From assembly GCA_973895155.1 (NCBI GenBank), contig OZ316893.1, positions 18,414,001 to 18,478,000 on the forward strand: a stretch of DNA of 64,000 bases. Direction: 5' to 3'. Source of the DNA: Marsupella aquatica. Taxonomy: Eukaryota; Marchantiophyta. Made by a program: the position numbers and the translations under genes. Below the pieces are notes generated by a model. That model saw only the letters and a list, made by a program, of their open reading frames with translations, made no database searches and was not told the origin of the DNA. Position 1 is the first letter of the stretch. Every line of letters begins with the position of its first letter. This document shows, piece after piece, positions 23,350 through 36,050 of the stretch.

Positions 23350-23885
23350 CCTGATGAACTGAGACTGACCTGAGCTGAAATGACGTTAGAAATCTTAAGT
23401 TTGATACAACCAAAAAGCCATGTAACTTCAATCCTGAAAAAGAAATAAATGAGTGGCTTAGCCATTAAAATTGATTGTAACTCTTGAATTTAAAGCTGAA
23501 ATGGATGTTAAATCAAAGTGAATGGATGAAAAAAATTTATTTAAAAGTTTTTTTATTTGAACTAAGCTTAAGGAAGGATTGTGTATTAGATTTAAAAACA
23601 AAGTATGGACTTAGGGAAACTTTAGAAACTAGTGGTTAAAAATTAGGGTAAAAATAAAATAAAATAAAATAAATCAAAAAATGTAAAATTCTTAAAGGAA
23701 CTTATGTTTGGACTTTTGAAATGCTTAAGTATTAGAAACTTAGATGAAACTAGTGAATGAGATTTGATGAAAGATAAAGTATTTAGAAAGTGATTTAAAC
23801 CTATCTACAAATAAGTCCCTAAGAAATTATAGAAACTAGTTTGCACCTCGTTTTAAACGGTTCCCTGGACACCATTACGTGACCC

Positions 23886-25320
23886 TCCTATGCGGTTTAC
23901 TCCAAAACTCTACCAGGCTTTTCAGTTCTCCGTTCAGTAGGGTGTTTGCCTTCATGGCTTCTTTGTTGGTTCTCCCTTTTTTGTCCCTTGCTTCTTAGTT
24001 GACTTTTGGTTGGGGTCCCCTTGGCTTGTTTTTCTTGTTTTTCTTGGGGCCCTTTTCACCTTTTTCTTACCCTTCATTGGGTTGCTCTGCTTTTGGGATC
24101 ATGTCTCCTGGTTTGGCATTTTTTGCACTTGGGCGGTGTAATATATATGTAATATATGTGTAAGGGTATCTATCATATATAAGAGGCTTTACAAGAAGTG
24201 AGGGAGTGACTTTTTTTCCCCGTAAAAGGATACGGGAGGACTTCTAAATGTAAAGATTGCAAATTCTGGGGATAGTCTAAAATTCTAAACAAAAGAAACA
24301 CTCCACATGCAAATCCTGGAGGTGGTCTAAGATTCTAGACAAAGCAAACACTTTCATATTTGCTGGGGCTAGTCTAAGTTTCTAGACAGAATAAGCAATA
24401 TACATTTACTACGGTAATTCCCTGCTGTATAGGACCATACTTGAATGGGTCCCACGCGCAACTGTGTCAGTAATTTATCCCCAGATACACTTTTATCTTA
24501 GTCCGGATATACTAGCATTTGGAATCCAGATTTACTTAAGCCGGAGTAAAGAGGAGCAATGCCACCTTCTTGTAAACCCACCTTAACGAGAGCAACATTG
24601 ACGAGCAGAAGCCTAGGATTTCACTAGCTTTAGATTTCACTTGTTGCTGAATTTTAACAGTGATAGAATTTGCCGTAACCTGAAGACCATCCGGTATATT
24701 TGCTGTAAATAAGAAACACAAATGTGGGGTGAACCAGTAATACCACCACCACTGCGTGAATGCTTAGGCTCTATAACGGCGATACAACTAGAATGTAGAC
24801 GAAATCCAGAGCGATTAGAACGAAGGATGTTGTCGGATGCAAGCAAATCAGCATAATATTGGCCGATTATCTCAATGACATTCTTCAATGAACCCCTTCA
24901 AACATAGAAGACCATCCAAGAAGGTCCTTCACGTCCTTCAAGCAAACCTGAACTGATGTCAAAATTACTTTAAAGACACACATTTGGTCTGAGCAAACTA
25001 ACAATCCCAGATTTAGATTAAAGCTGAGGCGGGCGGTTTTGTGTCGCACGCAAACACAGCCAGCGGACAAATCTCGGTGCTATGTCATCTATATCTATAC
25101 TATAACGCGAAGCCATCCCTCCTGTCATGGCCTACCGAGTAAACAAAAATGAAGCCAATAGACACTAATCTAACTAGACGACAAAAGCAGGAAGCTCGAG
25201 AACTAACATCTAGGGTATAAAGGAGCACGGGTGGAAGGACGGGCTTGTATAGCGCGGGCCCTGAACGACTAGTGACCCAAACTATGCGATTCAAAACCGG
25301 GTGACAATTTCAGATCACAA
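23886..25320. other. Spacer with an unidentified minus-strand coding relic
   Basis: Mostly AT-rich or T/G-rich unique sequence with an AAAAT microsatellite just upstream. At 24536-25070 the minus strand has overlapping frames (VCLKDVKDLLGWSSMFEGV; LKNVIEIIGQYYADLL; then SNRSGFRLHSSC and, one frame over, VTANSITVKIQQQVKSKA) that look like parts of one real protein split by a frameshift near 24720. I do not recognise the protein. Confidence 0.4.
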
Positions 25321-25347
25321 AATTAATTAATGAAATCATCAAAATTT

Positions 25348-25559
25348 GATTTTCGGGTCACTTGAAATATTCAAGGCAGCGATTCAGATGGTAATAGAGG
25401 GCCTGCTTCGGAATTTCCATACTCTGATACGTCAATAGGTTTTAACCCAGGGGGATTTTCGGGTCACTTGAAATATTCAAGGCAGCGATTCAGATGGTAA
25501 TAGAGGGCCTGCTTCGGGATTTCCATACTCGGATACGTCAACAGGTTTTAACCCAGGGG
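25348..25559. repeat. 106-bp tandem duplication over the end of the OSCA gene
   Basis: Two units (25348-25453 and 25454-25559), nearly identical. The upstream unit (in gene sense) holds the last coding residues and the stop codon of the OSCA gene; the other is a downstream spare copy of the same coding end. Confidence 0.9.
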
Positions 25560-28500
25560 GAAGATAGGCACCTGGGATAGAGTCAAATATTTCATCCTGA
25601 ATCCCCCTACGTTCGTCCTCCAAATCTTTCTGCTTCGTGCTCTGCACAAAGCAATGGGAAGCGGGTGGTCAATGACCATATCACTTCTGAGCCGTCTGCG
25701 ACAGCGCCACTATCAGAGCTCACCTAAAGATATGGGTTTGAAATTACCTCAACCGAGTACTTCTGAAATACAGGGTAGAAACGCTTCTTGCAATACTGGT
25801 GGAAGATGATTGTGATAATGGGCAGTGGCAATGTGAGCAACGAGACTGTCGTGCTCATCCTGGCTTCAAATATCCCAACAAAAGTAATCTGCATAACAGC
25901 TAGACCCGCGATGATGCGACTGTGAACAAGAGGCCAATATTGTCCAGCAGTTTCATAGGACGGCTCGTATACATGCATTATCTGAAAGCATACAGGAAGA
26001 AAGTGAGAAGAACTGATTTCTCAACTAAGAGAGAATTCATGCTTCGAGTCGCCTTCTGCTTACTAGCCTTCCGCCTACACTATTTGCAGAGAGTATAAAT
26101 CCTTTAAAGAGCCATTTTTTCTCTGCGGCTACGTTTCAGAGTTCAGGTTAGCAGAGAAAGTTTCACGTCTTGCACATAAGATTGACAAATTTCGTGACAA
26201 TATGAAGATGCGTTGAATTTCGGTCCATACGAATACTACAAGGTTGGCAGGTATGCTGTTTTGACAAATCTGTAGCAGAATGGCATCTCAGATCTTGGTG
26301 AAAGATTTGCATGCATCGTTTAGTCTGCCCCCTCAGCAACTAGGTAGATTATCTTAGCAATTGATAGAGAACGGAAAGAAGGTTTGGAACATCTATGAGG
26401 ACTCTTTGGGTCTCTTTTGAGCTACCTTTCATTTGCTCATTTCTTTGCATTATACTTTCACATTTTTTGCAGCTCCCTCCACTTTTATGGTCCCGGAGCT
26501 TATAAACCATTACCATTACCAATGATATGTCCTGTGAATGCAAAGCCACAAACGGTACAAAGCACAAGAGTCGAACCTCCACCAAAACTGAACACAGCAA
26601 ACTCAAAAGTACATTCACCAGACGTCGGAACGCACCTGATTTTTAAATATAACGTAACCAAGGACGAAATAAACAAGAACGAATGGAGGCAGTAATGGCG
26701 CAATCGCCGAGTAAATTACTCCCACGAAGATAAAAAGGAGCACATTTGGAATGATCCTGTAAAAAGGAAGAGAATATAATTCCAGTTCGGGCAGCGCGTC
26801 GTCCGTTTTCATGGAGTGCCTCTTCAAAGTATTCAAGATAAGCGTGCTAATATTCAAAATCTCAAGAGGGAATCCTGCCCAGCCCGTAGTCATTATGTAT
26901 GACATAAAGAATGTTGCCTGCAGCGAAAGGCAAATGCAACCGGAATGCATTAAAAGTTACTCAGGTAATTGGACACAAATCCTCGCACGGAAACGTGGGA
27001 GTCAGGGATTTCCGAAATCACCACTGCAGAATTTCCAGAAAACTGTGCTTTACGGAGAGCATCTGATTTTGTCGCACAGCAATGACATATATTTGCTCCG
27101 TTCCTGGTACACAACCCTGAAATTGCGAATACAATTTGTTACGCCTTTGAAATGGCAAGAAGTCTCACCTGCCCAGGAATGTGTGAAGCCAGACGGTATG
27201 GAATGTCTGCCGGATTCTTGATAAAGTCCCACTCGCTAGCGACCTGAACGGCACCTCCTCCTAAGACTTGGATGAAGAATATCGGCCCCGCTAAGAAATA
27301 GAAAAACTTTTCACAAGCTTTCCTTTCTTGGGTGCTCGTAGACGGATGTCCTTCCAGTCGCGAGAGAAAGAGAAATGTTGGAGGAATCACGTAGAGCAGT
27401 CCAGCTAGCAACACTGTTGAAAGGTAGCCACTGACAAATTGCTGCAGTCCTGGCCTACACGCGCAAGAATATCAAAATCCGGATGCTAGTTGATGCAAGA
27501 AATTATTTAATATATCCCAGCCAGCGGGATGCAATCACTCTACATAAATGAATCCAAGCTATATATACGAATGAAGGTAGACAAGCCAGGCCCTGGGAAG
27601 CAAACTCCGCCTTTATTCTTCGAGCCAAGTATTTCGCCATTCCTAGCAATTTATTGAACGCGAAATGTTATCTGGAAGAGAGCAAGCATCTACAGGGCGA
27701 ACAACAACTGTAGAATAAGGAGAAATCTTACAGCTTCAATACTATTTGAAGACCTTCTGGCAGGTAGTCCTTTAAATCATCAACGCTGTTGATGGCTACT
27801 ATAAATGCACTTGGAATACAATAAAAGATGGTGATTAGGAAGACCACCACGCCTGCTATGATCTGTCGCAACCATGCCTGTGCAGAGGGCATGGAGAGAT
27901 TCGGCCAATAAACATCTCTCGGTTCTGGTGCCCACTGTGTGACCCAAGTTAATGGATTTTCCGCTTGCATACTTTGTGCAGCAACTGCCGCACCCCACCT
28001 TGACTTGAAAGAAACTACCGCAGCAGGTGTTTCCTGCCGAGTAAACATTGATTTCAGTAATTTAACATTTCTACTTAATTAATTTCAATTCCGTGGACAC
28101 ATTAAAACAAGGAGAACAATAAATTAAGCTTATCGAGGATTCCAGGTCGGATATCTTAATAACAACATAAATAAAAAGGACAATAACCTGTAAATGTGAA
28201 CAAAGCACAAACATAAATCATAGGCAAATGGTGAGGAACATGCTCCATGCACATATATTATAGAATAGATGAAGAGGGAATGGTGGTAATTGGTAGATCT
28301 AAATGGACGAAACCTTTTGTTTGTGGAGAATCTCATGCTGAGCTTCGCGTATCTTTAAATACAGATCTTGAAGATTCCCGATTTTTTTCTCTATTGGATC
28401 AACTTTTTGCCCGTACAAGCCACACAAACCTTCTCGTTGTGGTTTCCTTTCCCCTGCAGACTTTCGCTTCAGTTGTTGAATTTCCTTTTTCAAAATTTCC

Positions 28501-31500
28501 AATTTCAGCTACACATGAACAGCACAATTCCGTTAGAACACAATTCGCCCAAAGAACTTCCGAAAGGAAACCAGATGGCGATGAACAACCGTTGGAACCC
28601 AGAAAGAAATTTGTGAAACGTAGAAAAATCACAAAAAGCGGCCGCCAGCCCTGTTGGCTCGGTCTCACATTAAAAAATTCGTACCCTAGAAGTCGTTTAA
28701 GGAAGACGTGTCACTCAGTCATCACTACATGCGTTAAAAAAGTGGCGTCAGTTTCAAACTTACAATCATGCCTTCCACCTTTGATGCATTATAGACAATT
28801 TGATGCGACAAGTACGTGAGGGAATGAAACCGCGAGAAAAAGTCTTGCACGCAGTCGGAGTATGATCTACCATCAGGATCTTTTGGTACTGCTAGTACAA
28901 GAGCACTGAACTGGTCAGGCTGCGGACGGGCTTCAAAAAGAAATTTCAGACGCTTCCTGGTGATTGTCTTATATTCCTGCAGAAAATACGTTTCTTCAGA
29001 GAGGCTGACCGATGAGACTAGAAACAACAGTGAGTATAACAAGTTTGGACATGCACTACAATGTTACAAAAGCTTGCTTGCAAGTGACGACTGAATTCCG
29101 CAGACAAGGTGTTCTATTCTCGATTAGAATGGTCCCTAATCGCCCTGTGCAAAAACGTAATGTAAATGGAGACCCCCGTCGCGAGAGCCAAATTTTTCAG
29201 GACAGACTTTTCAACTCAGCAAAAAGTTTCTCTGCTTTAACAGTGATTGTCTCACAACGAGGAGTCTGTCCCTGTCCTATCTCCACTTGGTGGATTTACG
29301 CGGAATCTGGCAACTACCCTTCCATCAAGCAGTCATTCTTCCTCAGTAATTTTCCACTTTAAGAAAAGAATTTCAGAGGGTCCTATGTTTTCAGGATTGG
29401 CAAAATATCGCACCACTGCAACAGTACCAAAGAAGAATGAACTCAAAATCCTTACCATAAATAGCATAAAATAGACAATGGAGGAGATAAAATATACTGC
29501 ACCGAAATGAACCCAAAATCTGTATGGCATGCAACACCTGGATGATTAGGACGTAACTTGCATGAAAATGGCAATAAACAAATAATTCGAGCATTATTGA
29601 AGTATACTTTGTGCATTGTCGGTCCGTCACCGGAAATGGGTTCCCACTGCACTTCAAACTCATTCAATCATTGGATCAGGAAGTTAGTCATGAAAAGCTC
29701 TCACCACCGTATTTATGGCTCGGAGGCAATCTAACCTTCCTTACAGCGCAAGTTGAAGTTCTACTATATACATTGGCCATTATAGGGTCTCTAAGTTGCC
29801 TTTTTGAGCCTTCGAAACCTTTTTAGAGCTCGGTTTTCAGAGCCTATTGGAACCCCAACATCAAAGCTACTGAAGGAGTATATAATATTGCTTTGCATTT
29901 GTACAAAGCGGACCCTGTATAACGTACCCATGACAAAAATCTCTGTCTCAAAAGGTTCATGACATTGACGCTCCTCTTCGTAAAGAAAGAGCACTCGAAT
30001 ACTTCTGCAAAGCAACCTTCTAATGTAGATTCGCTGCCCAAAGAGGAGAAATCTAGAGGTTGAATCAGGTTAGACAATCACAACCGAACTAATTGGAGAA
30101 CGCAGCGACCCCAACGGTTTCACTGCGCCTGTGCACGATGGCTCGAAATTTCTGAAGTTCCACTAAGGAAACGCTATACATGTTTCATCAAAACTTCTGG
30201 TAAACTAGTTTCCCAACATAATTCACAAAGCCGGTCAACTTTCGAGTGCTATGTAGACTTTTAACAACATATTTCACCACGAGCTCGCTGACTTCAAATA
30301 AAATAAAGCTGGTTGCGGCTTCATACATGCAAGAATACCCTTCTGCCTTTCTCCAGTGTAACTGCATCTTGCAAGAGTGACCTTTACCAATCCAGCAAGT
30401 AACCCTCGCCGAGAGACTTATGCAATTTACAGTTCTATTTTTTATGTGATATTCTTGCTGCCTGCAATGGGACCGTTCGAGAGGATAGCAATGCTGTACC
30501 TTTTGGAGCCATTGTTCATATTACTGATCGAGAATCTGTCGAAGTCCTGCTCAGCCCAGTCCTCCTTTGATTCGTCATGCTGAACAGTGAAAGTAGTTGG
30601 CACGAGAACAAATATCCCAATGACAGAGCATAGGGCAAACAATCTTATACTGCAATGATGTGACCATGTCAAAAACCGTCTGCTCTTAGTAGCTGGTAAC
30701 GAAACAGCACCAAGGAACGTCAAGCTAAAAACGCACTAATAACTAACGGGATCTGGCGGCCAAGGATCCTAATCAATTTTTAAAATATTCCTAGTTGCTG
30801 TCCGGCTTGCAACGAGAACTTCTAATAACAAAACAGTAAACAGCACTAAAAGAGTGATGAAAGTGGCTTCGCTAGCTTTATCATATTATCGTTTTTTTTG
30901 CGGGTGCGTTTCAAGCAGTCTTAATGTGAGCGACACCCTGACCAAGAGAATATTAAATCAAGGTTGCAAGGTAGAAACATTCCGATGAAGCTGGCAGGTA
31001 TCTTCGAACTAGATTTAATTACACTTAGAGTCTACAAATCTACTTATGCTCTTTAACATCGACTTCAACTAGAGTCCTTGTCAGAAACTTTCGCAAAATC
31101 CCTAAATTGATTGCTAATAAAGATGGCAAATTGCCGTTTTCCGTGAGCTCTCCACTACAGGTCGTTAGGAACAAAACAAGCAGACTCAAAAAGATGCGGA
31201 GCTAACAGGAAGGACGGACAAAGTCGATTGTAACTGAAGGTGGGTTCTTCATGCAACCCTAAACCTGAGTACTAAAAGATTACCTAAAGATGAAAATTCT
31301 CAAGAACACCACAGCATCGAGGCCTGCTGACTGTAAAATCTCATCCTCAGTGGCTCGCCAGACTCGAATAAGCCATCCTACTGACGGTACAAAACTTTCC
31401 AAAGTGCGCCGCTCCTTGTCGGCACGCGCGTTTCTTCTGTCCTTGAGAAGATCTCTGGTGAAGTAAACACCAGCATTACCTGGCTGCTTACTGAACACAG

Positions 31501-31573
31501 AGTACAGTGAAAGAAAAAGAACGGCGAAACCGATATTGATACCTGCGCTTGTGAACAAATCCACGAGATTCAT
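25477..31573 (-). CDS. OSCA: OSCA/CSC1-type hyperosmolality-gated cation channel, ten exons
   Basis: Exons on the minus strand: 31573-31284, 30724-30500, 29519-29456, 28976-28764, 28508-28314, 28033-27732, 27454-27169, 26917-26636, 25981-25748 and 25641-25477, giving 2256 nt and 751 residues with GT-AG introns throughout. OSCA/TMEM63 proteins are mechanically or osmotically gated, Ca2+-permeable channels of plasma or internal membranes. Visible family landmarks: an N-terminal membrane segment with RNAR and LDAVVFLRIFIF (residues 1-96), FSISNMNNGSKR (about 160-171), a long cytosolic loop with PDQFSALVLAVP and HQIVYNASKVEG (194-264), CGLYGQKVDPI (265-329), AAVVSFKSRWGAAVAAQ and WAPEPRDVYWPNLS (330-375), and then a run of membrane helices with FFYFLAGPIFFIQVLGGG and TTGWAGFPLEIL. 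Length is normal for the family. All exons are open. A LINE fragment sits in intron 8. Confidence 0.93.
26280..26520 (+). mobile_element. 5'-truncated LINE fragment in OSCA intron 8
   Basis: The plus strand matches the last 240 bp of the LINE at 50985-56218 (start equals the MASQILVKDLYA codons) and ends with the ATTACC-repeat tail. It is antisense to the OSCA gene and diverged by many point changes, so it is an old insertion. Confidence 0.85.
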
Positions 31574-32460
31574 TGTGTATCCTTAATTCCCACCTCTAGT
31601 AGGTATGCTCTCTTTTCTACCGAGAGATGAGTATACTCCTCCGCCGCGGCCCAAGTTACGCCCTAAGAGTTTGTTCAGATTGTAAAACTAAGCTCATGAA
31701 TCGCTGCTAAAAACCCCATCCGATACTACTGCAACCGCTGAATTCCTTTGAATTTTCTTCCCCCTCTTCGACGCCACATAGTAGATGACTTTAGCGGCTC
31801 CACTCGTGCGTTACTTACAGGATCCGGTTCGAGAACCGACTCTACATAAAAAAATACTCATTTGTGACAGCGCGCTAAACCATGCTCGCCTCTTTTCAAT
31901 TTCCTGCCGTGGCCCGTATCACTGCAGTCGGATGAGATTGAGAACAGAGGACCCTTCGTCAGCTCATCGTCACAATTGCCGAGTCGTGTAATAAGTCCAA
32001 CTTCGAAAGAGAAGCTGCTTGACCAGCAGCAGCCATGTATCTTTCTGCACCAGAGATATATGGATTGCTATGACTCATCGTTTTTCCTACTTTCGGCTAG
32101 AAAGTAAGCACATGACAAATCTTTCGTACACGCGGATGCCTGACGCGCCCCCACGTAAGAGGTTGTGCTCAATATGGGTCGTCCTCTTCTTCCTAAGGGC
32201 TAGCTTCCATGCAGCCAGGATTGCAGCGAATAAGGATTAAGTCCGCTCCCAGGGTCACCACTGACGCAGCAGATGACAGGGCAGGCAATTCTTGGGCGCA
32301 GATGCACCGTCCCCAACCATAGCCACCACTCCCGGGTTGCAAACGGCCCTTAAAAGCACACAGAGAGAGCAAAGAGGGAAAAATTCCTGTTGGGAGGGGA
32401 AAAAATTTTCTTAGAGTTAAAAACCAAACTTCACTAGCAAATTTAGTATCTAGTTAGCCA
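31574..32460. other. Upstream region of the OSCA gene
   Basis: About 890 bp without a supported gene. It must hold the OSCA promoter and 5' leader, but no TATA box or other element can be assigned by eye. Confidence 0.5.
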
Positions 32461-32461
32461 A

Positions 32462-32551
32462 AACCTGGTTAGCAAAACCCCGTTGGGGTACAACCTGGTT
32501 AGCAAAACCCAGTTGGGGTACAACCTGGTTAGCAAAACCCAGTTGGGGTAC
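32462..32551. repeat. Three 30-bp tandem repeats
   Basis: Units at 32462, 32492 and 32522 share AACCTGGTTAGCAAAACCC and GTTGGGGTAC with one substitution. Just downstream, 32560-32610 has CTAGCAAGCTCG and TAGCAAACTTGCTGAC, which look like decayed versions of the copy B palindrome. Confidence 0.9.
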
Positions 32552-32881
32552 TTCTCTTATGGCTAGCAAGCTCGATCCCTTATGTCTAAGTAGCAAACTT
32601 GCTGACTATATGTGTTGAGCAAAGACATGACTTGCAATGGCATGCACATGACTATCCAACAAACAAGTGTTCACCATAGCCAGGGCAATCAGGCATTGGC
32701 AGTGTAGGGGTTTGCTGAATTCAAAGGAGACTGGCTCCGGAAATATATGAAATTTGCTGAAGGCTTGTCCAAACAAATTTTTGCATTTGGCAAAAAACTT
32801 AAGCTAAATGTCAACCAGATTTGTGGAGCTAAAGTATTTCAACTCCAAGATTACCCAAAGTAACGTATTAACAATAACCCC

Positions 32882-33262
32882 TGTTGTGCGCATACACATC
32901 GCTACACAACATACATCGCTTGTCACATATATCCACACGTAGTCACACTACCACATCACAAACAAAAGAGAATGGAATACAAATGAAACTCATCCACACA
33001 TGTCCAAAACCCACAATAATCTCAATAGAATCCGAACAACGATCGACGCCAACAATACGCACTTAATCCCATCCGATCCGATCACACACATATGTCGAGC
33101 CAACGCACCTTGCACTCAAGGAATTCACGCTACATAGAGAGAGCTCTCAGCCACTATAGCCACCACACAAGCTCCCCTCTCCAAGGCTCATATAGCACAC
33201 ATACCAAACATACGGATCTAGATAGTACGATACACTCTAACACTACCTAGAATGGCGTGACA
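32882..33262 (+). mobile_element. LTR, left member of a tandem LTR pair
   Basis: 381 bp from TGTTGTGCGCATACACA to CTAGAATGGCGTGACA, same family as 22620-23083. It is preceded by CCCC, and the far end of the next LTR (40303) is followed by CCCC, consistent with a 4-bp target duplication around both. Confidence 0.75.
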
Positions 33263-33402
33263 ACTATCGTGCGCATACACATCGCTACACAACATACATT
33301 GCTTGTCACATACATCCACACATAGTCACACTGCCACATCACAAACACAAGAGAATGGAATACAAGTGGAACTCATGTCCACACATGTCCAAAACCCATA
33401 AT

Positions 33403-36050
33403 CGCCCCCTAGCTGGGAGTAAGGTCCCCTAACTCTAGCTAGCCATTGTCGTCGGGATGGGAAATAGAGGAAAGGAAGTGAAGGCGTTATTTTTGAGTTG
33501 AAAATATTTGGTGAAGGGATTCAGTTTGGGTGTGCGTTTTGTTGTTTTGGAGAAAGTTCAAAAAGACAAAAGAGGAATAAAACAAGTGAAAGTTGAAGCT
33601 TAGACTTAAGGAAATAGAGACAATTAATGCGGTTGAGACATGTGGCATCCTGAGAGCACATTCCATAAGGGTCAGATTCAAAGTGAGACACGAGGAGGAG
33701 AATCGGGAGGAAAAATAACGGCCGATCGAAGACGGACGTTAGAAAAAAGTTCGCAAGGAGAAGACAAAAAAAAATATGAGGCGCTATGGAGAGCTCGGGG
33801 ATGAATAGGTGAGATTCAGCAGAAAGGGAATGTTGTTGTAGTGTGGAGGTCTGGAGATTTTTTTCGAGTGGCGGAGGCGTCGGTGGTCATTACTCGTCTG
33901 GTCGTGACTGCTATGAAAGGAACGGGAGGTGATCGTTACAGTGGAGAAAGTGGGTGATGAGATTCGGCGATAGAATGAAGGGACGTTCGTGGAAAGCATG
34001 GTAAAGATAAATTTTCGCAGGAAGGAAAGGAAAGGAGTGAATGGAAGAATGGAGAAATGCTGACGCGCGTGATCGGATTTGCGAGCTTTCGAGTAAAGGG
34101 GACTTCAGGATCGAAGAGGATGGAAAGCAAAAACGGAACGAGTGAATGAACGTAGGAGGATATGGAGAGATGAAGAATTGAGGCAGTGGCGAGGATCAGA
34201 AAGTGAAGAAATAAAGCTGGAAAATGAGAGCTTTCGGTAGATTCTTCGAGTGAGAAAAGAACAGATGGCCGATTGTTAGAACGGGAAGAAAGGGAGATGA
34301 GCAACAAGAGGGCGATCAGGATCAAGCGAGGGAAAGCAGAAAGCAAGGCGAAACAAATGACATGGAAGGATAGTTCACAAGGAATTGAAGTGGAGAGAAA
34401 GGGGATTGGAGGAAGCGATGTGCGTGCATGAGTTAAGTTTTTCTTCTCTTCTTGCGAATCGACAGTGGTAGGAGCAGGGACGAGGACGGTAAAGGAGAAG
34501 TAAGGTTCAATTCAAACGCTACTATCTCAGTTTCGCTGAAGAGAGATTCTACGGTGAATGAACAGAGGTTTGATGTGAACCCAACTGAGTGAAGTTTTGC
34601 TCGATCGGATCGCTAGTCGCGCTGGAGCAGGAAGGGGTGATCTCGTGACAGAAGGTACATGGGAGCAAATGTAGTGACTGAAGAAAACGATGATGATGGT
34701 GAGTTGAAGTAGGAATGAGATGTTTGTCGAGGAGTATCCAAGAGAAGAAATGAATCTAAAGTCGAAAAACATTCAGGATTTATCACGAGAAGGCAGTTGT
34801 AACAGACAGATGAATTCTGAAAACAGCGTCACGGAATAACAGAGTCTGAGCAGCATCACGAAGAGCTTTTGAAAGAGCAAGAGAATTGAGGGAGGGTAAA
34901 CACTTACGTTCGAGCAACCCAGGCGAGCAAAGAGTAAGATCCAGCCAAAGCATACGAGATTGAAGTAAGAGAAGATTAGAACAGAGAAAAGCTTCTCGGT
35001 TTCGAGTGTTCTGAACGAAGCTCAGAAGTGTGTATACAGAGAGATCGAACCATCAGAAGGGAAAATGCAAAATGAGGATACTTTTGAGAAAAATGACAAG
35101 TGTTTGCTAAGAAATAAAAAGAGGTTTTCGGATGCAAGGATGATAAGTGATGAGAAAGGAACTCGATCATTTTAAAGTGAAAAGTACTAGAGATTTGAAG
35201 CTCTTTGACTGGAAAGGAGTAAATGTGATATGGACTGTGAAATAAAGGTTGAAGCATTGACTAAATACAGGAGAACCAGAGAAGCTGAAAACCTATTCTT
35301 AAAGTAAGGAGGTGCAAAAGGAGAAATAAGACTTAAGAGGTGGAGAGCCATGGCTGATATTTAAAACTTAATGAGAACCCAGGAATAAGGAAGTTAACTG
35401 CATTCGACGAGTGGAACCCGGTGATTGGATCCATCTTTAGGTTAGGGATAGGCCGTTGCCATGGGGTATGAGGATAGCGGCCGTAGGTTCTTTTTGCTAT
35501 GGGACTGGAAACTTGAAGAGAGAAGGAAGAAGAGCCAAGAAGAAGAGTGTAAGAGGAGCGACGACGTGAAGGAAGCTCGGCGGAGACTAAAATTGTGTCC
35601 AACATGTTTGGGGGAAACCATCGATGAGCTTGAGGCCGAGACCTGACCTGATGATTGAGTTGAGTTTAGTGGAGAAACCTGAGTTAGGAGATGAGCCACC
35701 GAAAAACACTTTTGTAAACCCGAACCAAACTTCATATTTTTTTAAATGATTGAAATAAAAAGTTGAGTTTGGATTATTTTATGTGATCGAAATGATGAAA
35801 TGCTCTTGTGGTAAAAATGTTTAATTGTTATGGAAATGTGAGTGATGCATCGAATTTAGATGTAAGTAGAAATTTAGTGTTTTAAGTTAAAATAGCTTAG
35901 TGTAATTTTGTATTTAAAATGGAAACTGATTAGGATTAAGAAAGATTAAACCAACTTAAGAAAATACTATGTAAAATCCAAGTCCCTAAAAGTATTAAAA
36001 AGTCTACTTTTATATCGCTTTAAACTGGTCCCCGGACAACGTATCAAACT
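33403..36050 (+). repeat. R element copy 3
   Basis: Plus-strand copy with a purine-rich body, the GACATGTGGCATCCTG...CATAAGGG block at about 33635-33680, the shared GAGTGGAACCCGGTGATTGG leader at 35409, the conserved short frame at 35461-35646, and the end motif near 36020-36045 (TTTAAACTGGTCCCCGGAC). Minus-strand frames over the purine-rich part are low-complexity shadows. Confidence 0.65.
35461..35646 (+). CDS. Conserved short frame of R copy 3 (FLLWDWK)
   Basis: 61 codons, MGYEDSGRRFFLLWDWK, a charged helix, then LKLCPTCLGETIDELE. Open and co-linear with the other R copies. Real translation is unproven. Confidence 0.35.
   Translation: MGYEDSGRRFFLLWDWKLEERRKKSQEEECKRSDDVKEARRRLKLCPTCLGETIDELEAET

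Larger units (their letters stand above)
22290..23885 (+). repeat. R element copy 2 (plus), interrupted by a solo LTR
   Basis: Matches copy 4 (38325-38770) at 22440-22619 and 23084-23360, with a solo LTR between. The conserved short frame is at 23167-23349 (FFLLWDWKVE, LCSKFLGKTID). The end at about 23850-23885 has the shared TTTTAAACGGTTCCCTGGAC motif. The purine-rich upstream part seen in copies 1, 3 and 4 is mostly missing. Confidence 0.65.

Noticed and set aside
29791-30077. Minus-strand frames between OSCA exons 2 and 3
   Set aside because: The exon 2 to exon 3 join is in frame without them and they show no family similarity.
31815-31845. GGTTCGAGAACC resembling a tRNA T-loop
   Set aside because: No acceptor stem, D-arm or anticodon arm at the right spacing.
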